Positions 22,335 to 30,686 of a stretch of DNA of 45,691 nucleotides are shown piece after piece (positions within the stretch are counted from its first letter, which is position 1; every line of letters begins with the position of its first letter). The DNA is from Methylobacterium brachiatum (lineage in GTDB: Bacteria; Pseudomonadota; Alphaproteobacteria; Rhizobiales; Beijerinckiaceae). Made by a program: the position numbers and the translations under genes. Below the pieces are notes generated by a model. The model had not been told where the DNA came from. It saw only the letters and a list, made by a program, of their open reading frames with translations, and did no database searches. Where the stretch lies: NCBI RefSeq assembly GCF_020523825.1, contig NZ_JAJALK010000029.1, positions 1-45,691 on the forward strand, in the 5' to 3' direction.

Positions 22335-23963
22335 CTATATGAGCGCTCGTTGTCGAGCAAGCTCACGACAAGCTTCAACGTCTTGATCCCACTTTGCATT
22401 GCAATAAAGGCACTTCTGTACTAGCGCGTCAGCCCGGGTTTGCCGCTTGATTGAACCGCATGTAGGGCATGGCAAAGGGGTTGGAAGCTGGATACGTGTG
22501 AAAGGAACGTCACATTTAATACATCGCTGCTCGATAAAGCGTAGCAGATCCGAAGTTGCCGCAACGACTCTGTAGTAGCGCGCTTTTTGGGGGAAGAAGG
22601 CTTGGTTTGACTCGGCTGGTCGCCGAACCGCCAATTCTCCAAGCTTCACATCATGGATGGTGACGGACGCAGCGCGATCGACGATCGATACTGCTGTATT
22701 CCTGTATAAATGTTTTCGACGCAATATTGTCTTTCTTTGATGATTTTTTAACCATAAATAAATCTTGTTGTAACTTTTATGCCAATTATTTATTTCAATA
22801 TTATTGATCTGGTAAAAAAAGTTTTGTTTCACGAGATATCGGATTAAATCAATAAGATCGACATGCTTTTTTTCAGTTAGAGATTGGAAAATCTCAATTC
22901 TAGCGGCGCAGTTACTAAGGGTCTCGGCGACTTTCAAGCTCGAAAAAATTTCGACACCCTCTTGTAATACAGTGACAAGCTTCGCCTGCAACTCGCCTAT
23001 CAGCGCATAAGCTCCCAAAAAATCATTGTGTAAAACCACAAAGACAGGCTCTTCGGATCCAGAGAGATACGTAGCAATTCGTAGTCCATCCTCCAGCTTG
23101 CGCCAGCCAATATCGACCGTCACGTGGCGGTTGCCCGGTGCTGGAGATATAAATTCTGAAACACGGGTGCAGAAGAAGCTGACGGTCCACTTCCATCGGC
23201 CGGCGAACTGCCGGCGATTAACGACCACCTCTTTGATCCGGCAATCCGGCGGTAGGGGGCGATGCAAAACGATTGGCCATGTTACCGTCCTACGCTGCCC
23301 GTCTCGGACGAAAGCCGTGGCATGTAAAAAGGTTCTCTGAAGTCGTTTTCGACGGCCGCGGCTTGCATCGCTCCATGCTTCTCCAGGAACTGGATTTATA
23401 TTGACTTGGCTCAAGGTACCATCGAAAAGGTGCTCCACGGAAGCGCCGCCTTGTATCTGATTGGTTAAGCGGCCCGGACCTAATCCTTCCTTCTTCCGCA
23501 ATGTACCCTTCGCGCGAAGAGTTGCGCTGCGACCGTACTCGAATGCCTTCACGACGGCATTGTAGTTGCCCCACCACAGACCGCTGTTCTGCCGCGCGAT
23601 CTTGACCTCCTCTCGTCGCCTCACCTCAAGTTCCCGCAACTCGGAAGCCATCCTTTTCTGGGCTTCTTTCTGAACTAAGGCGAGCGTCCGCTGCGCGTCA
23701 GCAGTTGCAGGTGTGGAGCACCCCTGATGCAGCGCTTTCTCGTAATCCTCCCTGCTCGTCCGAAATGCCGAGTCGTTTTCAAGCGTACAACGATATTTGA
23801 TGACATAAGCCTCATGGATGTCGACCAGCCGGTTCCAGAGCTGGTCCATCCGCTCCAACTCCTCCTCGCAATCCTGACCCCAATCCAGCGGAGCGAGCAG
23901 CCCATACTGCCGGATGACGATCTCTTTTTTCCCGTGCGATCGAGCTAATCTCTCTTCGTCCAT
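22335..23963 (-). CDS. cas12m: Cas12m-like (type V-M/V-U1, C2c4) RNA-guided effector
   Basis: From the ATG at 23963 (GGAG and AGGAG just upstream) the protein has 542 residues; an ATG at 24059 adds 32 but has no ribosome-binding site. Features fitting Cas12m: helical N-terminal half with GLWWGNYNAVV (128-138), TWPIVLHRPLPPD before the RuvC part, RuvC-I HVTVDIGWRKLEDG with D284, a helical insertion, RuvC-II SVTIHDVKLGEL with His437 where most Cas12/TnpB have Glu, and three CxxC pairs (481/484, 499/502, 518/521), then RuvC-III WDQDVEAC (D526, D528). Characterised Cas12m proteins bind guide-matched DNA and mostly do not cut it. The gene is AT-rich against its neighbours, which suggests transfer. 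No cas1/cas2 or CRISPR array is visible. Confidence 0.85.
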   Translation of the reverse strand: MDEERLARSHGKKEIVIRQYGLLAPLDWGQDCEEELERMDQLWNRLVDIHEAYVIKYRCTLENDSAFRTSREDYEKALHQGCSTPATADAQRTLALVQKEAQKRMASELRELEVRRREEVKIARQNSGLWWGNYNAVVKAFEYGRSATLRAKGTLRKKEGLGPGRLTNQIQGGASVEHLFDGTLSQVNINPVPGEAWSDASRGRRKRLQRTFLHATAFVRDGQRRTVTWPIVLHRPLPPDCRIKEVVVNRRQFAGRWKWTVSFFCTRVSEFISPAPGNRHVTVDIGWRKLEDGLRIATYLSGSEEPVFVVLHNDFLGAYALIGELQAKLVTVLQEGVEIFSSLKVAETLSNCAARIEIFQSLTEKKHVDLIDLIRYLVKQNFFYQINNIEINNWHKSYNKIYLWLKNHQRKTILRRKHLYRNTAVSIVDRAASVTIHDVKLGELAVRRPAESNQAFFPQKARYYRVVAATSDLLRFIEQRCIKCDVPFTRIQLPTPLPCPTCGSIKRQTRADALVQKCLYCNAKWDQDVEACRELARQRALI

Positions 23964-24349
23964 TCTCCTGTAACTCCAATTTGTTCGTGGCGACGGACTA
24001 ACCTGTCCGTCGCCATTGAAAAGACGACCAAGTCTGCTTTTTTTCTCGACAGGAAGCATCTAGCCGAGGCTTAGGTGTCTCACGTCTCGAACAGGCCTAC
24101 GGAACCGCTTTAACCGAAATTTTTTGTTGCCGACTTGCAACATGTCGAGGGATCCGGCCGTAAACAGATAGATCTGTGTTGCTTCGTATGACTCGTTCTC
24201 ACATGATGATTTTGCAAACGGGAATCGCTCAGCGAGAGCCCGCATTAGCCTGCCACCCAAGAAGCAGGCCAAACCTACAACACGTGCGGCAAGATCCGGA
24301 AGACCGGGCGCATCCGCATCATTGGGTCTCGAAAATTTTGGGGATATCG
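23964..24349. promoter_or_regulatory. Divergent intergenic region between cas12m-like gene and porin
   Basis: The region should hold promoters for both genes. It contains TGTTGC-CGACTT-GCAACA (24125-24142), ACAGAT-AG-ATCTGT (24164-24177), TCGCT-C-AGCGA (24225-24235) and GCCTGC/GCAGGC (24248/24264). These may be operators or parts of a structured leader RNA. No CRISPR repeat was found. Confidence 0.5.
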
Positions 24350-25987
24350 ATGAGGCTCTTGAAGAGTTCGCTGCTCGGTTCCGTCGGCGCATTTGCCGCT
24401 GTCGGAGCAGCCAATGCCGCCGACCTGCCGATCAAGAAGGCGGTCCCGATCGAGTACGTCCGCGTCTGTGGCGCCTATGGAGCGGGATTTTTCTATATCC
24501 CCGGCACAGACACCTGCCTGCGCGTTTCCGGCCGCGCCCGGTTCCAGGGCGGCTACCAACCCAGTTACACCCGCCGAGCCGGCACCAACGGCGGTGATAC
24601 GTCGGCCTACCAGGGCCGCCTGCGCATCAACATGGATGCCCGCACGCAGACCGCCTACGGCACCCTGCGCGCCTTCGTGCGCCTCGAGGCCGGCTCACGC
24701 ACTGGCTATTCCGGCGTCGGCCCTTCCGGCAGCCAGCAGCGTATCGGCAATGCCTTTCCCGGGATCGGCACCGACAGCTTCGGCCGCAACCAGCAATATG
24801 TGATCGCCGACAAGGCGTTCATCCAATTCGCCGGCCTGACCGCCGGTCGCGCCTCCTCGTTCTTCGACTTCTACGCCCACGATTTCGAGGTCGCTGGCGC
24901 CACCCTCGGCTCGGACGCGTTCTCGACCAACCTGCTCGCCTACACGGCCACCATCGGCAACGGTCTGTCGGCCACAATCTCGATCGAAGACCCTGTCTTC
25001 CGCCGTACCCCAATCTTCTCGCCGCTGAACGTCTCGGCCACGCTCAACACGGGCAGCGTGCAGAACTTTGGCGTGACCTACCAGCCGACCCCGGTCTTCG
25101 TCGGTCCGAACCGCTACAGCTTCATCGACAGCATCGAGCGCTCGCGTCTGCCCGACTTCGTCGGTGTCGTCCGCCTCGATCAGGCCTGGGGCTCCGCCCA
25201 GCTCTCGGCCGCCACCCACGAGCTGAACGTCGGCACCCTGACCACGGCCGCCAGCGTCGGCACCGGTCCAATCGTTGCCCCCGCCCATACCCGCAACACG
25301 CAGGGCTGGGCCGTTCAGGGCGGCCTGAAGGTAAACCTGCCGTTCATCGCGCCGGGCGACGCGCTGTACCTGCAGGGTGCCTACGGCAACGGTGCTCAGC
25401 TCTATACCGGCTACTCTGCATATAGCGGCTCCTACACACAGAGCACGACGCAACTTCAAGGACAGAAGTTCGCCCAGTACTTCTCGGATGCGACGATCAA
25501 CCCGTTCACCGGCCAGCTGCAGACGTCCCAGACCTTCACCGCGACGGCGTCGTACCTGCATTACTGGACGCCCGAGTGGCGCTCGGCCATGTTCGGCTCC
25601 TACGGCGAGCAGAGCTTCTCCCAGGGCGCGCGTCTGGCCCAGGGTGCGATCTTCAACCTCGTAAACCCGAACGGCACCAACACCTTCGGCTCCAACGCCG
25701 TCGGCACACCCGGCACCCGGTTCTACCAGCTGAGCCAGGCGCTTCGGGACACCTACCAGTTCGTGGCGGGCGGCAGCCTCATCTGGTCGCCGGTCAAGGA
25801 CCTTGATATCGGCGTGGAAGCTTTCTACACGCAGATTGGCCTGAAGAACGGCCGGGCGATCGACTCCGACAAGAGCCCGACCGCCTATGCCAACGTCGCC
25901 GGCATCAACAACGGCACCTTTGCCGTCCGTACCGCGACGCAGGACTCGGTCTCGCAGGTCAACTTCCGCGTCCAGCGCGACTTCTAA
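24350..25987 (+). CDS. Outer-membrane porin (Porin_2-like, Rhizobiales type)
   Basis: The ATG at 24350 follows GGGG by about 8 bases and gives 545 residues. It has a signal peptide (1-24, MRLLKSSLLGSVGAFAAVGA..), then the Rhizobiales porin start ADLPIKKA and VRVCGAYGAGFFYIPGTDTC with two Cys, followed by many alternating beta-strands and a C-terminal Phe (NFRVQRDF), as needed for barrel assembly. It forms diffusion channels for small solutes. The earlier in-frame ATG at 24176 would destroy the signal peptide. It is divergent from the Cas12m-like gene and ends at a strong terminator. Confidence 0.93.
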   Translation: MRLLKSSLLGSVGAFAAVGAANAADLPIKKAVPIEYVRVCGAYGAGFFYIPGTDTCLRVSGRARFQGGYQPSYTRRAGTNGGDTSAYQGRLRINMDARTQTAYGTLRAFVRLEAGSRTGYSGVGPSGSQQRIGNAFPGIGTDSFGRNQQYVIADKAFIQFAGLTAGRASSFFDFYAHDFEVAGATLGSDAFSTNLLAYTATIGNGLSATISIEDPVFRRTPIFSPLNVSATLNTGSVQNFGVTYQPTPVFVGPNRYSFIDSIERSRLPDFVGVVRLDQAWGSAQLSAATHELNVGTLTTAASVGTGPIVAPAHTRNTQGWAVQGGLKVNLPFIAPGDALYLQGAYGNGAQLYTGYSAYSGSYTQSTTQLQGQKFAQYFSDATINPFTGQLQTSQTFTATASYLHYWTPEWRSAMFGSYGEQSFSQGARLAQGAIFNLVNPNGTNTFGSNAVGTPGTRFYQLSQALRDTYQFVAGGSLIWSPVKDLDIGVEAFYTQIGLKNGRAIDSDKSPTAYANVAGINNGTFAVRTATQDSVSQVNFRVQRDF

Positions 25988-26056
25988 TTCCAGATCGAGG
26001 CCGGTTGTTCTCCAAAGCTTCCCGGTCTTGATGTCCCCGTGCAAAGGGACCCTACT

Positions 26057-26083
26057 GCCCGGCCGAAAGGCCGGGCTTTTTTT
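26057..26083 (+). terminator. Intrinsic terminator after the porin gene
   Basis: A GCCCGGCC-GAAA-GGCCGGGC stem is followed by seven T, 70 bases after the porin stop codon. It is a textbook rho-independent terminator. Confidence 0.95.
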
Positions 26084-26139
26084 ATATTCGGGCCTGTCGC
26101 ACTGTCGCAAACGCGATCACGCCGGCCTTCACGGGTCGT

Positions 26140-26468
26140 TAGCCATAGCCGCCGAGCTTGCCGCTCCGCTCCGTAGCCCCCTGATCCTCGACGCCCTCGC
26201 CCTCAAGCTGCAACGAGAGGTCCAGAGTAATTTCCGGGGCCGACACTTCGAGGGCACGCTGATCGTCCAGGCTGTTTCCTGGTACCTGCGCTACCCGCTC
26301 AGCTATTGCGACATCGAGGAGATGCTCCTCCTGGAGCGCAGGCTGGAGGTTGACCACTCCACCATCAACCGGTGGGTGCTCGCTTACGCGCCTACCATTG
26401 AGCGCTGCCTGCGCCGGTTCCGCAAGCCGCACTGCGGGTCGGTGCGCGTTGTCGAGACTTTGTCTCTG
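26140..26468 (+). pseudogene. IS6-family transposase, N-terminal fragment
   Basis: The frame reads FRGRHFEGTLIVQAVSWYLR, YPLSYCDIEEMLLLERRLEV and DHSTINRWVLAYAPTIE, the N-terminal helix-turn-helix part of IS6/IS26-like transposases. It breaks off at GSVRVVETL where the first catalytic Asp (VDETY) is expected. The DDE core is absent. It is one edge of a patch carrying the second porin. Confidence 0.85.
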
Positions 26469-26529
26469 ATTGGTGCCTCAGGTCTCTCCTGAGGTATGGG
26501 GCCGGGCTAAGGCCGGCCGGGAATGCTGC

Positions 26530-28176
26530 TTAAAACGGATAATAACGCAGCGAGGCAAGCCCCACGACGGCACGGATCGAGGGTTGGATGCCGAGGAGCC
26601 CTCGGAAAGCGTCGCGCTCGACATAGGCGGCTTGTGCGCCCGCGGCCAAGCGACCGTAGTTGCCCTTGTACAGGTCGTGCCAGAAGCCGCCGGTGATCTC
26701 GCGCAGGTCCCGGGTCTCAGCCTGACAGGTCCCAGTCGCGGCGCCCTCGACGTTGCAGCCCGCCACCACCAGGGTCGGCGAGCCGTAGCCGGCAGTGCTC
26801 AGCGCGCCCGCCCGCGCGGCACGCTCCCAACCCGCGTAAATGTAGACGTCCGTGCCCGGCTGCACGTGCGCGACCGCACCCGTAAGGAGCTGGAAGGCGG
26901 GGACGGTCGCGATTGTACCGTTGGCACGCAGGGCGAAATCCGGCAGCTGACCCGATCCGTAGCGACCGATACCCTCGCCGACCAGACCGCTCACCTGCAC
27001 ATCGAGACGCTTGTCGAACAGGGGGAAGGTGACCGCCGCACCGAAGCCGTAGCCCACCGCGTCGTCCGAGCGGCCGACCAGACGGTCGTTGAAGAAGCGC
27101 ACCAGCCCCTTCACCTCGTAGTGGCCGAAGCCCGGCTCGAAGGCGAGCTTGCCGATGATGTCGGGTGCGTTGTTGTTCGAGTAGGTGGTGGAGCTGTTGA
27201 GCAGGCCCGCGGCATCGCCGCTGTTGTTGACGTTCACCGTCAGGCCACTCGGCGTCGCGAAGGGGCTCGGCGGCAGCACGCTCTGCGGCGACTCCAGCGA
27301 GAGGCCGGCCCAGACGCCGGGCGCGATGTCCTTCACCACTCGGATCTGCGGGTTGCGGGTCCAGTTGAAGCCGACGACGTACTGTGCGTCGATGGTCAGC
27401 GGGATTTGTTCCTTGAGCTGCGTGATGCCGGACAGATCCGTGGTAATCAAGCTCCAGGCCTGCCCCGCAAGCACATGCCAGCCAGTGTCGAGGCTGTCGA
27501 CGACGGCGAAGGCCTGTCGAATGCGCGGTACGTAGCTGTTGCTCTCGCGCGAATTCGAGGTGACGCCCGCGCTCAGGAAGTCGATCTCGTAATAGCCGCT
27601 GATCTGCAGGGTGGGGTCGACCTTTGCAGTAAACAGGCCGCTCAGGCGGCTCTGGCGGGCCGAGAAGCGGAACTCGCTCTCGCGCGACTGAAGAGCGTTG
27701 CGGAACGGGATGCCGTTGAAATCGGTGGCCACGTCCGAGACGAGGTTCGGGTGGCGGAAGATGCCGGCGAGCTCAACGAAGCCTCCGGGCGTGAAGCAGA
27801 CCGCGGGGCCGAGGGCGTAGCTACCGGCATTGCAGGCGAGATCGTTGGCCAAGATGATCGGAATGGGCCCGCTGGCTGCCGCCCTGGCACCGCCGGCCCG
27901 AGCGACGCGCTGTTGCCGGCTCTCTCTGGCGAGAATGCGCTCCTGCACCGCGGCCTGTGCACGCTGCCGCCGTGCCTGCCCAGCCAGCTCTGCCCGCTGC
28001 GTCCCGGCTTGGCCGCGCAGGACCGCGAGCTCCTGCTGCATCGCCTGCATCTGCTTCTGCATGGCATCCATGCGGGCTGCCATCTCGGCGACGTTCTGAG
28101 CGCGTGCTGCCGACGGCAGCGCCAAAATCACGACCGCAGCGAGCACGCGGGAGCTGGATGAGCGCACGAACGGCAT
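26530..28176 (-). CDS. Porin with N-terminal coiled coil
   Basis: This protein of 548 residues has a signal peptide (1-26, ending SAARA) and a Gln/Ala-rich coiled coil from about residue 28 to 90 (MAARMDAMQKQMQAMQQELA), as in phosphate- and sugar-selective porins that use it to trimerise. A beta-barrel part follows and ends in RYYPF with the terminal Phe. It has few features in common with the other porin in the window, so it is not a recent duplicate. It lies between two transposase relics. Confidence 0.88.
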   Translation of the reverse strand: MPFVRSSSSRVLAAVVILALPSAARAQNVAEMAARMDAMQKQMQAMQQELAVLRGQAGTQRAELAGQARRQRAQAAVQERILARESRQQRVARAGGARAAASGPIPIILANDLACNAGSYALGPAVCFTPGGFVELAGIFRHPNLVSDVATDFNGIPFRNALQSRESEFRFSARQSRLSGLFTAKVDPTLQISGYYEIDFLSAGVTSNSRESNSYVPRIRQAFAVVDSLDTGWHVLAGQAWSLITTDLSGITQLKEQIPLTIDAQYVVGFNWTRNPQIRVVKDIAPGVWAGLSLESPQSVLPPSPFATPSGLTVNVNNSGDAAGLLNSSTTYSNNNAPDIIGKLAFEPGFGHYEVKGLVRFFNDRLVGRSDDAVGYGFGAAVTFPLFDKRLDVQVSGLVGEGIGRYGSGQLPDFALRANGTIATVPAFQLLTGAVAHVQPGTDVYIYAGWERAARAGALSTAGYGSPTLVVAGCNVEGAATGTCQAETRDLREITGGFWHDLYKGNYGRLAAGAQAAYVERDAFRGLLGIQPSIRAVVGLASLRYYPF

Positions 28177-28330
28177 CTTCTTTTAACCTTGATGTCCCGG
28201 CGGTACGCCGTCTCCGATCTGCGGCGTCCGTCAAAACGCAACCGCAGGAGCCAGCTTATGATGGTTACAGTCTAGCTTAGCCTCACGGGAGGAACAACTC
28301 GATCAACGCCGTCGAACTCGCTCGACCGCG

Positions 28331-28528
28331 GCGCGATTTGATGTTTTTGGTGGCCAAGACGAGCTGCGACAGCACCTGCAGCTGTTCGTGGACGCCTACA
28401 GCTACGACCGCCAGCTCAAGACCCTGCGCGACCTCACGCCTCACAAGTTCATATGCCAGACCTGGACGATAGAGCTCAAACAATTCATATGCGATCCGTC
28501 ACACCACATCCTGGGATCGAACATCTAA
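28331..28528 (+). pseudogene. IS481-like transposase, C-terminal fragment
   Basis: The frame DELRQHLQLFVDAYSYDRQL, KTLRDLTPHKFICQTWTI and DPSHHILGSNI, then stop, matches the C-terminal tail of IS481-type transposases (AYNxxRxLKxLxxxTPxxxI and HxLxGxxT patterns). Everything upstream, including the DDE core, is missing. The rest of the 28177-28647 interval shows no gene. Confidence 0.75.
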
Positions 28529-28647
28529 AACCAAGTGCGGCTCTCGATGAGGCTATCTGAGCCTCGTGCATGGACCGCAGTTTTCGGCTCGCCAGCGCGA
28601 GCCTCTGCGACGGGATAAGAAGCGAGCGTCAGTGGCCGAGCGCGGGC

Positions 28648-29946
28648 TCACGCCGTCTGGATTGACGGACTCTGCGTTCTGACACACCTCAATCCATAAG
28701 CCGGCTGAGAATGTTCGAGGGTTTTCGTGACCTCTTCGAAGCGGGCGCTCGCGTCGGACCAGTTCTGAGCGAAGTCGAACAGCTCCCGCATCGCCGGAGC
28801 GATTTCCTTGTACGCCGCTAGCGCGGCGACCAGCGCACCGAGCGACAGGCGGTCCTGAACAACGAGGTACCCGCCGATTAAGAAGAAGAAGAACGGGGTG
28901 AGATTGGACGTGTAGTTGTACAGGCCCTTTAGGCGCCCCTTGAGGTCGTTGATCTCAATGCGCACCCATTCTAGGTCCTTCGCCATTTGCATCTGCCGCA
29001 ACAGGGCGAACCTTCGTGCGGCACCATCCATGGGTGCTGCGTGGCTGGCACTTGCCGCAGTCAGGAGCCCTCCGAGAGCCCGCGTCGCGTGGACCCGCTC
29101 GCGCACCTTGACATTCACGCGGCGTTGCAGGCGGGGCAGCAACGTGAGTTGCACCGGCAGCATTATCAGCGCGGCCAGCGCCAGGGCGGTATTCTGAAGA
29201 AGCAGGAAAACGACGCTGGTTACGAGTGTGCCGCCTTGAACGAGCGGCACTGCCACGAGGCTGGCCCCAAAATAGCCGATAGGCTCAACCTCTTGGACGG
29301 CGATGGTCGCGAGCGCGGCCCGGCGCTCGGGAGAGCGTTCCCTGCGTGCCTGCCGGATGATCGCGAGGCGTAATCGACGCACGAGGCGCTCGTTGACGCG
29401 ACCACGCGCCCGGTTCACCGCGTACTTGGCGAGGCCGCTTAGCGACAATACGACCAGGTACCCCGCGCACAGCGCGAACAGGAGCTCGACCTGTCCGATG
29501 GTGAGGCCCAGGGTGGTCAACTCTGGATGGCCGTCTCCGTCCGCGTCGGTGATGGCGCGGTTGATGATATGCTTGGGGATTTCCAGGAGAAGCCACGCCG
29601 CAGGGAGCGTCAGGAGGGCGAGCAGCACGAGACGCAGCTGGAAGCGCAGCGTCGCACGTACGATAAAGCTTTCGAGGCATCGAATCGGCACACCCTCGCG
29701 CGAGACGGTCAGCGTGCGCGATATCAATCTCGGCCGAGCACCACGCGGCGGAACGGCCGCCGAGCGGTTCAGCGGGCGACGCCGCAATCTCATCCAACGC
29801 AGGCAGAACTGAACAATCAGCCACCCTGTCCAAGCCAGCGCGAGGACGAAGGCGAGCACGGCCAGGAGGTCGACCCACCAATGGCTGTGAGGGTGATCAA
29901 ACCCCGTAATCTTGTGGGCCAGGGTGTGAATGAACGATGATGTCAC
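28648..29946 (-). CDS. ABC-transporter membrane domain protein lacking an ATPase domain
   Basis: This protein of 432 residues has one N-terminal membrane helix (about 24-50) and a type-I ABC exporter transmembrane domain (RLVLLALLTLPAAWLLLEIP, TIGQVELLFALCAGYLVVLS, the coupling-helix style region, then FFFFLIGGYLVVQDRLSLGALVAALAAYK). The protein ends where an exporter would continue into its nucleotide-binding domain; no Walker A or signature motif follows in any frame. It may use a separate ATPase or be a degenerate gene cut off at the IS481-like relic next to its 3' end. Confidence 0.75.
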   Translation of the reverse strand: MTSSFIHTLAHKITGFDHPHSHWWVDLLAVLAFVLALAWTGWLIVQFCLRWMRLRRRPLNRSAAVPPRGARPRLISRTLTVSREGVPIRCLESFIVRATLRFQLRLVLLALLTLPAAWLLLEIPKHIINRAITDADGDGHPELTTLGLTIGQVELLFALCAGYLVVLSLSGLAKYAVNRARGRVNERLVRRLRLAIIRQARRERSPERRAALATIAVQEVEPIGYFGASLVAVPLVQGGTLVTSVVFLLLQNTALALAALIMLPVQLTLLPRLQRRVNVKVRERVHATRALGGLLTAASASHAAPMDGAARRFALLRQMQMAKDLEWVRIEINDLKGRLKGLYNYTSNLTPFFFFLIGGYLVVQDRLSLGALVAALAAYKEIAPAMRELFDFAQNWSDASARFEEVTKTLEHSQPAYGLRCVRTQSPSIQTA

Positions 29947-30083
29947 CAGGGAACACTCTGGTATCGCGTGCGACCTGCTCTCGTGAAGCCTATGGGTCGT
30001 TCCGACACAATTTTGTCCGTGCTCTCGTTACGTCCTCATCACGCTCCCAAGCTTGGCGAGCGGACTCGACGACATGAACGTCG

Positions 30084-30599
30084 TCACTCGGTGTGCTTGG
30101 CTTCATCGCCATCGGTCTGACCTCGCGCCGGCTCGTCGCCAGCGCTCCGGTCATCCGACCCGGTCGTCCGGTGTTCGCGCTTCAAGGGCGTCAGGAGGGC
30201 GAGGACCAGGAAGTTGCACAAGGCCAGAATGAGTCCAAGGTCGTAGTAGCCAAAGCCGACGGCCGCCCCGATCACGCCCACGTTCCACAGACTCGCCGCC
30301 GTCGCGGTGCCATGCACGTTGTTGCCACCTTTCAGGATGGCGCCGCCGCCGATGAAGCCGATGCCGGTGATGAGGCCCTGAAGGATACGTGCCTGCTCCG
30401 GCGTGCGTACACCGAAGAGCTCGCTGGCGAGCAGGATGAACCCGCAGCTGGCGATGGCCACGATGGGGAAGGTGCGCAGGCCTGCGCTGCGCGCCTCGCG
30501 CTCCCGGTTCCAGCCGAGCGGTAACGCGAACGCGAACGCGAGCGCTAGCCGCACCAGATGATTCGGAACGTCCCCCCAGATGCCCCAGTACGAACCCAT
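30084..30599 (-). CDS. MgtC/SapB-family membrane protein
   Basis: The start at 30599 (MGSYWGIWGD) is preceded by AGGAGG. The 171 residues contain the MgtC core LALAFAFALPLGWNREREAR, AGLRTFPIVAIASCG and GLITGIGFIGGGAILK, followed by GTATAASLWNVGVIGAAVGF, with about four membrane helices. It is a short MgtC/YhiD type without the C-terminal ACT-like domain. MgtC proteins modulate membrane potential and ATP synthase under Mg limitation. Confidence 0.9.
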   Translation of the reverse strand: MGSYWGIWGDVPNHLVRLALAFAFALPLGWNREREARSAGLRTFPIVAIASCGFILLASELFGVRTPEQARILQGLITGIGFIGGGAILKGGNNVHGTATAASLWNVGVIGAAVGFGYYDLGLILALCNFLVLALLTPLKREHRTTGSDDRSAGDEPARGQTDGDEAKHTE

Positions 30600-30686
30600 G
30601 ATTTGCCTCCTATCCGAGATAATCCGAACGGCGCCCGCGCCGTGCCGCTGTTTCCAGCGCAGGCACGCCGTCGATGGCGTGGGCTC

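Noticed and set aside
22335..24059. Calling the effector a transposon TnpB
   Set aside because: TnpB is usually near 400 residues and linked to IS200/IS605 ends or TnpA; this protein is longer and matches Cas12m segment by segment, with no transposon end seen.
24060..24392. A 110-residue open frame between the Cas12m-like gene and the porin
   Set aside because: It overlaps the signal peptide and start of the porin on the other strand and has no recognisable motif; it is a shadow.
24695..26110. A 471-residue minus-strand open frame over the porin gene
   Set aside because: It is the antisense shadow of the porin; low-complexity Asp/Gly/Val composition with no family match.
26470..28161. A 563-residue plus-strand open frame over the second porin
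   Set aside because: Antisense shadow of the porin gene with random-looking composition.
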